NCBI GenBank assembly: GCA_021464415.1
Contig: CM038467.1
Span: 19,263,511 to 19,327,510, forward strand
Direction: 5' to 3'
DNA length: 64,000 nt
Source of the DNA: Lonicera japonica
Lineage: Eukaryota; Streptophyta; Magnoliopsida; Dipsacales; Caprifoliaceae
In this document: positions 50,047 through 62,544 of the stretch, piece by piece
Layout of the letters: the number at the start of each line of letters is the position of its first letter
How positions within the stretch are numbered: the first letter of the stretch is position 1
The notes under the pieces: model-generated
Seen by the model: only the letters and a program-made list of their open reading frames with translations
What the model was told of the DNA's origin: nothing
The model's database searches: none
Made by a program: the position numbers and the translations under genes

Positions 50047-50229
50047 GCTCGTTTGGTTCGAGTTTTTATTTATTCTTAAAGTTTAAAATGATAATTTTAC
50101 ATATAAAGTTTGACTCTCATAAACCTATCTTTTCATCTCTTGATATGAATAATATAATAAGAAACTCTTGGTATAAATTTACTATTTTAGCATTTCAAGA
50201 GTGAACCAAAACTCCAACCAAGCAAATGC
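50047..50229. mobile_element. Small MITE (GTTTGGTTCGAGTTTT ends)
   Basis: The left end GTTTGGTTCGAGTTTT and the reverse complement of the right end GCTTGGTTGGAGTTTT are inverted repeats about 180 bp apart. Non-coding; it abuts the right edge of the segmental duplication. Confidence 0.5.
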
Positions 50230-51154
50230 TAAGACTTGATTTGAAGTCATGAACCTATTTTCTTGAATAATGATAAATGTATCAAATTATTAAATCAAAT
50301 GATACGTAAAAAAGTGTATTGATTAATTAATGTTTCAAACAAACCTCACGCATTAAACAATATATACACTTTTTGATACGTCATTTGACTTAACAATTTA
50401 GTCATTTAATTTGGTATTTTATCATTTATCTTCTTTCATCCCCAACAATATTTAACTTCAGATCATGATAATTAGCATACCGAAAATTGGGTAACTCATG
50501 AGGATCGAACATCAAAGAGTTTGGGCTGTCAATTGCTAAATTAAGTCAGTTAGTAGAGGAAACTTTTTGTTTTCTGTTTGATCCTCCTAAGCTACACTTA
50601 TAGCCATTTTTTTTTATTTGGGCATTCTCCCCTCCTTACACCAAAAACAAGAAATATGTGTTTGTAACTTGTAAGTGATAACGTTAATTAGTAATATAAT
50701 AAGGTACACTTATTGCTAAAATAGTTATTAAAAATTACATTATATATATATATATATATTTAAAGTTATACATTAATCTCTTTGACAATAATTTCACCCA
50801 TATAATATCATGCCAATAACTTAAACATGAAAGAAGGGTGGTTGGTTCGAACATTATTTGGGGACCACGATTTCAAAACATTATGCCTACATTTGTATGG
50901 TTGAATTATATTTATTAACAAAAATTCTAATTTTAGGCAGTTAACAATCTAGCTATGTCAAATCAAGGAATTTTATTTTCAATGTAGCTGGTTTACAAAT
51001 TGATGTCCCAAAATTAGCAGTTAATTAAATAGTCTTATTTCAAATTGACTTTTTATTCCAAACACTTAAAAATAGCTAATGTCAATACTTTCTTTTGTTC
51101 CCCTTGAAGGAATGATAATTATATTACTCCTAACGCCAAATAATCAATAAGTAT
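50230..51154. other. AT-rich intergenic DNA with a possible SINE relic
   Basis: No gene. Near 50495-50555 the minus strand shows CTAACTGACTTAATTTAGC and GATGTTCGATCCTC, weak A- and B-box matches of a tRNA-derived SINE. (AT)n lies at 50741-50758. Confidence 0.3.
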
Positions 51155-51925
51155 AATGTACTTTACGCTCTTTTTTAGTTATACCAACGGATTTTATTTT
51201 CCATTAAAAGTGTCGTTAAACTTTTCTCATTATTTCACTTAGATCCAAATTGTAACTTTCATCCAATTCTTTTTAACGGAATGCTGAGTTGGCACAAAAA
51301 ATCTTACTTGGCACTTCTTTTTTCTTTAAAAAATGACGTGGCATTTAATCTCTTCTTCCCAACTCATTTTCTCTCTCTTCAATTTTTCCATTCCGGCCAC
51401 CCCATTGATTCTGACCATTACCACCATTGATTCCGACCAACTCCATTTTTTCTTCGGTCAGTCCGTTGACTCCAGCCACCTCCATTTTTTTCATCTTCTT
51501 CCTTCATGAACCCTCCGCCCATCTCCTCAATCGATGACGACTCGTCAGAAATATATATTAGAAGAGAAAAAATGGAGTGGGGGGAGAAAAAATGGAGGTG
51601 GCCAGAGTCAATGGAATGGACGGAGAAAAAATGGAGGTGGCTAGAATCAATGGAGTGGTTGGAGAAAATGGTGGTAATGGTCGGAAATCAATGGAGTGGC
51701 CGGAGAAACTGGTGCCACGTCATTCCTCTAACTTAACTTAATTCAGGCCAAGTCATTTTTTTTAAAGTGCCACGTCAAATTTTTGAGCCAACTCAACATT
51801 CTGTTAGGAAGAATTGGACGAAAGTTACAATTTGAACCTAAGTGAAATAACGGAAAAAAGTTTAATGGTACTTTTGAAAAAAAATGAAATTCCTTGGCAT
51901 AACTGAAAAACAGGGTAAAATATGT
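51155..51925. mobile_element. Large near-complete palindrome (foldback/MITE-like), ~770 bp
   Basis: The left arm from about 51155 (AGTTATACCAACGG, CATTAAAAGTGTCGTTAAAC, TTATTTCACTTAGATCCAAA, GTAACTTTCATCCAATTCTT) pairs with the reverse complement of the right arm ending near 51925 (AGTTATGCCAAGG, GTACCATTAAAC, TTATTTCACTTAGGTTCAAA, GTAACTTTCGTCCAATTCTT). The arms run almost to the centre near 51540, where CCACCATTGATTCCGACCA is mirrored by TGGTCGGAAATCAATGG. A short ORF at 51506-51736 in the right arm consists of repeated EKKWRWxESMEW-like phrases and is probably not a gene. A transcript would fold into a long hairpin. Confidence 0.75.
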
Positions 51926-54805
51926 TATGCTTATTGGTCATTTAGCCTACTCTTAAATATGTTTATTAACTTTCAAATTTGAGACCTAAATTTTAAACCC
52001 TAGATCCTAATTAAGAGATAAAGAGCATGATACTCCTTTTTTCAAAAAACATAATATTAACGTATAAGAAAAAAAAATTGTGTATTTAGCATTTCACACT
52101 ATACTGCAAACAGAATCAACCCCTAACATGTTTTTGTATTAAAAGAATCCATGCAAGACACTAAAGATATTTGATAATTACCTTAAAACCTTTTCATACC
52201 ATACAAAGATCATATACGAAAATAAAAATAAAAGTGGCCCCTATTTATATTATATAAAATATTTGATAACATTCGATTTTTCATTTGCCCAATAACAAGT
52301 AAATAAGTGCGTGTTATTTGCTCGATGACAATAGAGTATAAGCCTACATACTCAGTGCTAATGGGTCAACTAAGGCATTTTCAAGCTTATATTTGGTTCT
52401 CATAAAGCGAATAACATGTACTTACTCGTTTGTCATTTGGTGAATAAAAAAATTGAGTGTTATTAAATAAAAAATGGTGTGTAAATAATGGCTGCCAAAA
52501 TAAATACAAATTAAAAATCAAGAGTTTCTTAAATTAATGATAGACCCCCTAATTATCTTATACATTATTGATTTATTATAAGACATTGGGTTTCACTTGA
52601 CATGAGTAAATAGATTATAAGCAAAATAGTATAAGTTAACTAAAAGTTTTTGATAGAGTAAATTAATAAATTGATCTACTCGGTTAATTACAAGAGGACA
52701 CATGATCGCCCACGTCAGCAACCAAGTCTATTATGGCAAAAAGAGCTCGAAAGCTCTGGTTTGAGTGTCATTTGGGAGCCAGAGCTTCAGGAAGTATGCA
52801 TATTCAGCCCAACCATTGTTTTCATACACTATATCCTAAAGGTCCAACACTAGAACTCTTTCAGCGAGCTTTAGAACTCCCTGACCAACCACTATGTCAG
52901 AGAAAGCACAAGCGGCATGGGCAATTGTTACCAACTGTGCCTGCGCTGTAGAACCTCCCTCAACTTAATTAAATGCATACCAACAGCATTTAATGCATCA
53001 AAATACATGGAGAAGCAACATCCGAGTTAATAATGACGAGGGACGACTCACAACCTGCTTTGAGAGTCCTCTCACACGTTTCTCCCTCTATCATATATAT
53101 ATATATGAAAAGTATTTACTTCTCATAACGACTAAATTTTTCATAGAAGCTTTTGCTACACAACTACATGGCAAATAAATAGTACTCAAGATAGACATAC
53201 ATAAAGATAAAGCTCTAAAGTTCCAAATATATGACGTTTAGGTTCTAAGTAGCTTAGAATTCTTCCAACTGTAATGTTATAAGAATAGAATAAATAGAGA
53301 GACATCGTTTTGCTTGTAATTTGAATTCAATCATTACAATACAAAGCAACTTCGAGCTTCTAGCTCGATTCACATGAGGAGGATTAACTCCTATATTCAT
53401 AGAAGAGGGAACCTCCTTTATATATCTTTGTCTTGTTCTCAGTCGTTCCAATCATTATTCAATCATTTGACTATGTGGTCGAAAACATACAAGCTTTAGA
53501 TTTTCACACCAACAGTTTTGGTCACATTTTGAAAGTACGCGCGTATTTATTACATAATAGTAAAATGGAAGAAGTTCCTAATTACTACATTAATTGAGAA
53601 AGTAAGTACCACCATATTAATATCATTAATTGCGGGTTATTAATTGCATTAAGTGTTTTCTCCAATAAAGCAATTCTTTATTCCTTACATTAATGTCTTA
53701 TTATTTTCCTTTCATAAATTTGTGGTTTTTTCAAGTATCATAATTATTTCTTTTCATATTCTTATTTGTAATACACATCATGTATATATATATATAAGTA
53801 AAATTCCCTCTTTTTACGTGGTGCTACTACGTGGCATTGTCGTTATTACACTTTTACTCTATTCACTGCTACACTAATTTGCTCTCTATAATGAAGTTAT
53901 TATTGATTACCCCTTAAATTGGATGTATACTTTTTTCTAAAACTCATATCCCTCTTTATCCTCAGTTTAATTATATTATGTCCCCTTTAACCTAAATTCA
54001 ATTATATTTATGTCATCTTTAACTGCAATTTAAATCTATTTATGTTTATTTCTTCAATCGTCTATATATATTTTTTCTATAGCCTCCACTTTTTTACCAT
54101 ATTCCTTGAGAGCAAGATTTTTTTCTCTCTCCTACTATTACTACGATTTTTCCTACTATTACTACACAAAGCTTTTAGGACCTATGAATTCGTAAGATCC
54201 TCCTTATTTTTATTATATTTTAATTTATAGTCATTTTTTTAGTTGTGTCTATAATTTGGATATATATCTAATGTTAACACAGTGTTTGAAAGAATGTACT
54301 TTATGCGTCAAACTCATAATCTTGCCTTTTGTTTTTGGATGTCTCTAATTGATATTTATGTTATCATTTATTCTTGGACAGGATTAATATACCAAATTTC
54401 ATAATAAAAATAAATTGTATCGTTGACCATTGACTAGAGTGAAAATTAGTATTTATTTAATTAAAAAGCACCAAAATAAATATGGGACTAGAAAATTAGG
54501 ACTTTTTCGTTGAAGCAAAGTAGAACTCATGCTGGCATTGACCTATTGATTAATTTTTTTCTTTGAAGGTTTGGTATTTAAGATAAATTTAATTAAAGTG
54601 GTAATGTGATCAAATGGAATTCAAAGAACGCCTTTGATGTATGTTGCCATCAATATGGTCTTTTCTAATACTATCATTTTAAATTTCTACATGTTTTTTT
54701 CTTTTAAACTTTAAGAAATATTTTAAATTGTAAACTGAGCACTTAATATAAATGTATAAATATTTTACTACTAAATGTCCACGCATTGTGTGGATTGTAT
54801 ATTAG
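51926..54805. other. AT-rich intergenic DNA with probable retroelement debris
   Basis: Bases about 52690-53520 are less AT-rich, with short ORFs lacking recognisable domains, and a stretch ending ATTTTCACACCAACA near 53514 that resembles an LTR end; I could not find a partner end or target duplication. The remainder is AT-rich and shows nothing recognisable. Confidence 0.3.
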
Positions 54806-54810
54806 TTTAT

Positions 54811-56338
54811 TGTAATACCCCGTATTTTAATTTGTTATAAATTGAATTATATTAGTTTATTTATACTCATGTGAGTGATCGTTAGGTGATTCGGGTGGTT
54901 CGAATGAATTTTGGTTGGTAAATAAGAAGTTTTGGCCTTTCACGATTTGTTATTTCTAGCTATCTTTAAGCTATCGTAATTTCTTCTTTATTTATTGGAA
55001 TGAGATTCCGTCTGTGTTGGTATCTAGCAATTATACTATTCTACAACTTTCGTGTTTTGGCCAAAGTTCAATTAACACTCCTCGTGGGTCAAAACAGGGT
55101 GCAAAGTAGGTCCATTGCTAAATTCTGGTCATTCGGTAGTGCTTTGGCAGAGCGCTGTCTTCAGTGAATTTTTGAAAAAATATATCCAGAATTTGAAAAA
55201 ACTTTCTCTTATAAAGTTTTAGAACTTTGAAATACCTTTCCGTGGATATAAAGAATGCCTCAATCGGAATTCCAAATCAAAAGTTATGACCAAATTACGA
55301 ACAGTGCATTAGAGCACCAAAATTACACGCGGACCGGTCTGGGGAGTCCAGACTCATACGCGGACCGGTATGGCCTTTTTCAATACAGATCCGGCAGCCG
55401 GCCAATGTCGGTTTTGAGCATTTTTAAGTATTCTTTTGACCCATTTTTGCCACAACTTCGACCCAAACACTCATAAACATCCCTAGAGAGCTCTAGGGAG
55501 AGAGAGAAGGAGATTTCTACACATCTAACCTCTTAATCCAAAGATTAAAGCTTTAAACCATCTAAATCTTCCTCTCTTTCACTATTCATCATCTTCTACC
55601 TTATTGTCCCCCATAGTACGAGAACGAGGGTTCATAAACCATTGGTTCGAGGATCTTGTCACGCTAGGAGCGTGGTGATGCGAGAGCTTTAAGATTTCAC
55701 CGAACAGAGCTTTGGATATGGATTGATTTCTATGGTTAAGGTATATGAAGTATTTCGTATGCATTCCGTAAGCTTTAGAGCTATTCTTTGATATCCGTAT
55801 TCTTGTATTCATCTTATTATTACTTGTTCCTTGGCTCGGTTATGTTATGGCTGGCTTTGCTTGCTATATGTGGTATGTGTTGGCTTAAGTGCTTTGGTGA
55901 CTTGATTAATACATGTCTAAGTACACCTACCGGGGATTTGCCAACAGTCTAACAGCCCGGTTTGCAACGTCCGCGGAGAGGGTGTGGGTGAGGTGAGGCA
56001 TGAATTGGTATGGTGGTACTTGGCATGTAGCCATGAGAGAGCCGGTATGAGGCCTTGTGTGATGATTGGCTTATGTATGTGTATTTGATATTGTTCTATT
56101 GATTTCACAGATTCATTTTTATCCTCTGTATACAGTTTACTTCCCCATACATGTTTTTCATCTACATGTACACATGGTGAGAACGCGGGATGGGACGGTG
56201 AGAGTTCGTGGGAGAACTTTGGAGATAGTTGTAGTTTGATAGAGGATTTTCTATTATATTTTGAAAATCTATTATAAATTATTACGATTTGTATTATATT
56301 TATTCATTTCTTATCGCCCCCAAGGGCGGGGCGTTACA
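54811..56338. mobile_element. Solo LTR (TGTAATACCCCG...CGGGGCGTTACA) with 5-bp target duplication
   Basis: The 1528-bp element begins TGTAATACCCCGTATTTTA and ends AAGGGCGGGGCGTTACA, the TG...CA ends of an LTR with short inverted tips. It is flanked by TTTAT on both sides (54806-54810 and 56339-56343), an exact 5-bp duplication. No gag or pol ORF lies inside, and there is no second LTR, so it is a solo LTR left by recombination. The end sequence resembles plant Ty3/gypsy LTRs; lineage was not determined. Confidence 0.88.
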
Positions 56339-56343
56339 TTTAT

Positions 56344-57443
56344 ATACATGTAACGTATTTACACGTATTGACTTTCTTTTTGTATATATATATATATATA
56401 TATGGCATTTGACTGGAAATAAAAGGTTAAAAATAAACTAATGAAATAAATGTGAGCAATTTTATATTCAAGAAAGATAAGTTAGGATAATTTTTTGAAG
56501 AAAAAAAGGAGCCTGTTAACGAAGAACTTTTTTCTTTTGTTGTAGGTGTTCATTATTTTATATAGAATTAACTTCAAATAAAAAATAATAATTTTAACTC
56601 TACGGTTTTCATAATTTTTTTTTACTGATAATGTATATTTGTTTCCTTTTTTTTTCCAATAAACCAATTTGACAATACAATTTTGGTATTGAAATTGTTA
56701 TTTCTTTGTAAATCAATGGCCGCACATTCTTTATGTCGTGTTGGACTTAACCAGTTTTGAATGTTAATGTAAGAATTTGTCTTATGCAAGTGAAGTTCTA
56801 AAATAAGAAAAGCTTGCGGCTCAAATTATCATTAAGAGGGATTTTTTAAGGCCTTCTAATTAACTTAAAGCTAGCTTGAATAACTATGTGACTTGATTGA
56901 GATCATTGATATTAATTTTGAATCCCCAACACGCAGCCATTACGTATGATACAATATAGTACTCATAATGCAATTTGAACCCATATATGTCAACTAGCAC
57001 TCATTACTGTTTATGACTTTTGAAATACATAAAAAACTTGTGTATCACAGGGTTTGAATTAGAATAATAATTTTATGTATGTTTTTAATTTTTGATGTAT
57101 TCATAATTTTATAAACGTTCAACATATCACATTGATTATATATTAATTTAATGTTATAAAGGCGTATTTAAGAATCTGATTCTAAATTTTGAAATTAGAA
57201 TTAGAGAAAAAATTAATCTACATAATTTCAAAGTCAACAAAGTATAAAATTTATAAAAATGCCTACTCATCCGGCTGGTAGAAAACTAGTATATATATAT
57301 AGCCTCCCCTTGGACCTTAATTAAATACAAACATTAATTTACCAGATATACAAGATCAGACCCTTATAAATGATCTAAATCAATTAAATAAACACATGCA
57401 TATATATATATATATATATATATTATTCATACATATATAATAA
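56344..57443. other. AT-rich intergenic DNA, 3' flank of the DC1 gene
   Basis: No gene is supported. (AT)n tracts lie at about 56385-56403 and 57403-57422. The last hundred bases may be 3' UTR of the DC1 gene. Confidence 0.35.
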
Positions 57444-58523
57444 CTATTTTGACATCAAAGACCCAACAACCCCAGCAATAAGAGTGGTTGGATCTCCAAG
57501 AACTGCAGATATAACAAACTGCAAAGCCAAACCAGCTATTTCACAACATTTCTTCGCTTTCCCTTTCCTCTTCTTGTGATAATTTTGAAGTGTGCCTCTA
57601 AGGCTAGGGATTCTATTGGTCCCCAACCCCCTCCTACAATTGGACCCCGAAGCCCCGTCACATATCTCGTGCCACGTGTCAACCAACATCTCCTTTACGC
57701 ACGCCACGTGTAAATTGTACTTTTTGCACGTCGACCGGTAGCTCCAGCTCCGGCCTTTCCTCCCACACCGGTGGCAAGCCGCGCTAACTTTCCGGTACAG
57801 ATAAAGTTTTACTTCTCCATCGTCGAGCATAGTGGGGAGCTTGGCACAGCACGGGTGGAGGTCAAACCTGTTGGAAATTGAAATTGAAATTGACACAATT
57901 AACAGTACTATCTTTTTGCATCATAAGTCTGTTCTTTTATTTTTGGGACGTCTCATTTGCTAATTTCTTATCTTTCCTTTAGATGAAGAGATCGATTGGT
58001 TATCAACCAGCTCTTGCTGCCGGTTGTACATTTTTTAAATTAACAACCCATTATTACACAATAGCCGGTTGATAATGTTAATACAAAGACGTTGACCTCA
58101 TACGATGAATGAAAATGAAAGTTCAACACCTAGCTATTTTACCGCGTCCAACTTTCAACTGGGACAGACAGACAAACAGACAGACCTCGATCAAGAGAGC
58201 TTATAATGTTTATTTAATTACCCACACGAGTGGCAGTGGTAAACGAAGCCAGTGACGTCCTTCTCGCACGCGTTGCAGTAGCGCGCAACAGGGCCAGGCG
58301 GCCGTGGGAGGAATTGGAACTGGCACTTGGTGTAGAAAGGGTGAGAAATGGATGGAGAAGGGATGGCACAGTGCAAGTGAAGGTCATAGTCGCAAGTGCT
58401 GCACTTGTAGCACGACCCTATCCCAACTTCCTTGCAACCATCACACTTGAATGGGACTTCGGTGTACACGAATTGCAGCTTGTGTACAGGGTGGCTAAAA
58501 TGAGTAATCTCGTTGTATTTCAT
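57444..58523 (-). CDS. DC1-domain (Cys/His-rich C1) protein
   Basis: Two exons (minus): 58222-58523 and 57444-57867, 241 residues; the junction TGT-GG before GTAATT and CAG before G-TTT restores SCGFDLHPCC. Residues 8-60 form a first DC1 module (HPVHKLQFV, FKCDGCKE, CYKCSTCDYDLHLHC). A second runs about 80-112 (YCNACEKDVTG, YHCHSCGFDLHPCC). A third (CHRCGRKG, STCKKYNLHVACVKE) is more degenerate. These zinc-binding modules are plant-specific relatives of C1 domains; most members have no known biochemical role, some act in defence. The C-terminus has a basic stretch (KKRKGKAKK) and a hydrophobic segment (ALQFVISAVLGDP, TLIAGVVGSLM) that may anchor the protein. Coding GC is well above the flanks. 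Confidence 0.85.
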
Positions 58524-58551
58524 TCTTCTTCTTCTTCTTCTTCTTCTTCTT
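58522..58551. repeat. (TTC)n microsatellite at the DC1 start codon
   Basis: About ten TTC units (GAA on the coding strand) end at the DC1 ATG (58523), so they form the immediate leader of that mRNA. Confidence 0.85.
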
Positions 58552-61377
58552 CGATCTACCTTGCTAGCCTTTTAATATTGCGTTGGCCGGCGTACGGAGC
58601 TGCTCTAAAATAAGTCTATGCGGGCTCTTTAATCATATATAAAAGGTGGTTGCTTGGATTGTTGTTTAAAGCAAGAGGAGTATTAATTAGAAGATATATA
58701 AGATGGAATTTAAGGTAAGTAAGTGTACGTGGTTTATTTAAAGGCCGGGATTGATGGCTAGCTTGTTGGTGAAGGAATGTACGTAGCTAGCTTAGCTATA
58801 GGGGGATTTATGCTTAGAATTGGTGGTGATAGTGGTGGTAAATCATATATGTCATCATGTACATGAAATTAAATTCTTCATCACTGGCCTCTAAAGATGG
58901 GAGATCGAGAATAGACATAAGGCATATTTTTGGGTTTTAAGGGGGTCCCATTTCAGAATATATACGAATTTTCACTTTGTTAAAGATCTCCCCTATCTGC
59001 TATGGATCGGATAAGGAATTTAATAAAAATAAATAAATTAAGGTGAATATGTGATGATGTGTTTAACCATTTGTGGAAGATTATATATAGTTGTAGCTAT
59101 GCTTAACATATATAAATGTTTTTTATTTAAAGAGTATATCACTCCACATACGATCGCGGAGATCAATTTATTTAATATAATTTTGTCATTCGAAGGATGT
59201 ACATGTACAAGGCATTAATACAATATGATCATAATGTATGTACCTATTATTTTTACTTCATGATTATCATTCAATTCGTTACATCATGTTATCATTACAA
59301 GAGTTATATCGCTCATTTATATTTTGTGACAAACATGCAATTATTACTATATATGTAGACACTTTGTGCCAAGAAGACTATGGTCTATTATACCCATTAA
59401 ACGTCTTTAATGTCAACTCCTAAAAGAATATATTTCATTCCAGTACTCCAATATTTTATATAAACCAAGTAGTTTTGGATAATATAACGTAATTTGTACA
59501 TGAACATGAAGAGAATGCCCCATATTCTTTAATTAGTTTCCTAAAGTAAATCGAAGGTACCAGTGGAGGAATATTTAATACCCATTTGATTATATATAGC
59601 CCACTAATATAATTTTACCATTAATTAATTAAGTCTTTATTGTTGCCCATCTTGATTAATTAAAATTTTCCTATTGGTTAAGTAATTACTTTATTGCCCG
59701 ACCATAAAATTAATGTGGCGTGCAATATATATCCATCTATTACATGCCCAGAATCTATTCGAAATTATGGAGTGAAAGGTAAACTCTTAAGATGTGACTT
59801 AGCGTATGAACCAAAGTTTAACGAACTGTAAAGACAAATATTCATTAATTTGCTTTTTTCCAATTCACTTCTAGTACAAGATTTTAAAAAATACAGTTGA
59901 AACATCACCATCTCTCTGTCTAGAGATAACTTGTCCCCTGCAATCACTCAATTTCCGAGATAGAGACCCATTCTAATAATTGATATGCAAATGCGGTATA
60001 TATGATTATGATCATGATTATTTGGGTGATAGATTGTGTAGAACAGGTAGCAAAGAAGGTTATATAACCACATCAGACCGTTGTAAGTTTATCAGACCCA
60101 AAAAGTAACATGCTAGAATTTTATGTGAGTAAACTAGCTTGATCCAAAACGGTCCGGAGAATTCATGTCAACGCCTCAAGTAGTGATGTACGTTGTTTTA
60201 AAACAAATTCCTTAGTTTAACCTTCGAATTTAGGAATTTATGATTTATGGCAAAATTATATTTGGTAATTAATAAGTTGAGTTAGGAAAGTCATGTTTGA
60301 CTTCGGTCAAATCTAGCATGATTCTCGGCATCAATACAACATAATCCCATGATATTTGCGATTTTTTTTATTTTTGGCCATTATTTTTAATTTATTTCCT
60401 TTCTTGCATTTTCCTTCCTATAAGAGGTATTCCTTGTAACATTTATAGCAAATTATTATTGAATAAAATTGTAAGTGTTTTTTGTTGTATTGAGTGCAAT
60501 AACAGACATAAAAACTGACATATCAAATATGGTAGTTATGTATTGGCTAAAAGAACTTTTATTATAATATATTATAATTAATGAATAATTAACACATTAA
60601 TATATATATATATTTTATATCGAATATTTATACGTACGTAGAATTATATGTCTTAAGTGTTTACTCCACGCTTAGTTCAGATTTTGCCTATTTCATAACT
60701 TACGTCACGTGATGATGAAATGTCACACTTTAATTGATGAAAGTAATTGAACACGAATTGGAGAGAGTCAAATGGTCAAATAGGACTGAGTGTTGGAGGA
60801 AAAGGCATCAAAATAATGTCAGGGTACGTAGTTCTTTATTTTATTTTATTTCCTTTTTTCTTTTTTAAATGTTGTCACTTTATCTTTTTGTTCCTTTGGG
60901 GTACAAATGTATGTACAAAGAAACATGAGGAATGTTTTTAATTAAGATGTAGATATGTCCACATCCGCTCACTTATTGGTGCCTTTGTACTTGCAAGAAT
61001 ATGGTTCTTTGTTTGTTTCTTCATCCCCACTCTACGTACTTGAACTGTCACCCACAAAAATGAGAGAGGTGTTCTTTTTATGTGATCTTCTCTACACTAA
61101 TTCTAAGAATAATCTTAAGACGAGCCTAGCCGGTCTCAGAATTCATTTTTCTTTGCGAAGGTGTTAAAATTAATCTTAAGCTAGTATCATAATTGAATTA
61201 TCCTAGTAGAAGTGATATTTTATAAACTCGTCAAAGAATATTGGGGTTCATACTTAACACTGTGAATTTATTCTTGTATTGAATTAGTATACCATTTGAG
61301 CGCAAAAAAAATTAACTGCGAAAGTGTGTGTATGTCTAACACCATCTATCGATTTCTAGGTCTATATAACACTCTAC
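58552..61377. other. DC1 promoter and AT-rich intergenic DNA
   Basis: The first few hundred bases are presumably the DC1 promoter. No gene is supported in the rest; ORFs at 60747-61167 show no recognisable domain. (AT)n lies at about 60600-60611. Confidence 0.35.
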
Positions 61378-61905
61378 GGCCTCGTTTGATTCAGGTATTA
61401 AAAAGTGGGATGAGATTGTTAATACCACTTTTTTTATATTACTTTGTTTGATTCGTAGGGATTACTAATACTGGTACTAACTTAATACCACTCTTTGTGG
61501 TATAATTTAATACCAGGGGGAGGTGGTATTGTTTATCCAGGATTAAGAAAAATGAATCATATATTTTCAAAAATGCCACTACTACTACTATATTATTATT
61601 ATTTTTTATTTATTTTAATTTTTAATTTTTTTAAAAAAATAATTTTAAAAAATATATTTTTTTTTACAATTTTTTTTAAAATTTGTTTTTTCTATTTTTT
61701 TTATTTTTTTAGTTCAAAATATAATCCTGTATACGAGTTATAGAATCAAACATGGTATTAACGTCAACATGAGATATGCCAGTATTAATACTGCATGAAT
61801 CAAACAATGTATTGGTATTAAATTAATATTAGGATTAATAGTCCAGTACTATTAATACTGGTATTATTAATCCTACTGACCCTAATACCTGAATCAAACG
61901 AGGCC
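61378..61905. mobile_element. 0.5-kb MITE, copy 2 (inverted relative to 8148-8653)
   Basis: The ends GGCCTCGTTTGATTCAGGTA and TACCTGAATCAAACGAGGCC are near-perfect inverted repeats. Internal blocks such as AAAAAGTGGGATGAGATTGT and TTAATACCAGGGGGAGGTGG recur, as reverse complement, in 8148-8653. AT-rich centre, non-coding. Confidence 0.75.
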
Positions 61906-62544
61906 TGCAAGTTTAACACTCCCAACTTCAATCCTTCCTTAACTCCAATGGGACTCTTACCAATTGCCTCAATCCAAAAAAAATAAAGACTTACAAAATT
62001 TAATGTGACGCTCCCTTCTTTCAAAATTAATTCATCGTTTAATTATGATTAATTCGAATTGTGCTAGCTTATCTTTATCAAATTGGTATATCCACTTCCT
62101 AAGGAGGTGTTTGATCGCAATTGTTTAACATCTATATCATGCATTTCTAATCACAATGGTAGTATTATACCACTAAGACATTTAAGTGTTTTTTTAACAT
62201 ATATTTTGATCGTAGATCACATGATACATGCAAACATATAAAAATTATGCATATACATTGCGTGTACATGTTATCACTTTAAAACCCAACTACAACCTTA
62301 CTTAAACATGATTTATTTTATATGATTGTATGTATTCTTAATTTTTAATTAAACTTTAGAACCCAACTAGATGGTACACAGGGCCAAAAAGTAATATTGG
62401 GCCCAATCAACAGACCCAAACATTACCCGAAACCAATTGGTCCGAAAAGTAATGTTGGGCTTACCCAACCCAATTTACAGGCCCCAAATCCAACTCATCG
62501 CATTCCAATTCCGTACACACAACTCTACTGGAAAAGCTCTATCA
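61906..62544. other. Promoter and leader region of the PPR gene
   Basis: AT-rich to about 62380, then more GC-rich. An in-frame ATG at 62437 precedes the chosen PPR start. GGGCC- and GGGCTT-type words (62399, 62457) resemble plant site II/TCP-related GGGCC motifs found in promoters of organelle-protein genes; this is inference. Confidence 0.35.

Noticed and set aside
51506..51736. ORF with repeated EKKWRWxESMEW phrases
   Set aside because: It lies in one arm of the palindrome, and its phrases come from short DNA repeats of the element.
52671..52951. Two overlapping plus-strand ORFs (RARKLWFECHLGARASG...)
   Set aside because: Less AT-rich than the flanks but without a recognisable family; probably retroelement debris.
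58230..58613. Plus-strand ORF of 127 residues
   Set aside because: Antisense shadow of DC1 exon 1 and its (TTC)n leader.
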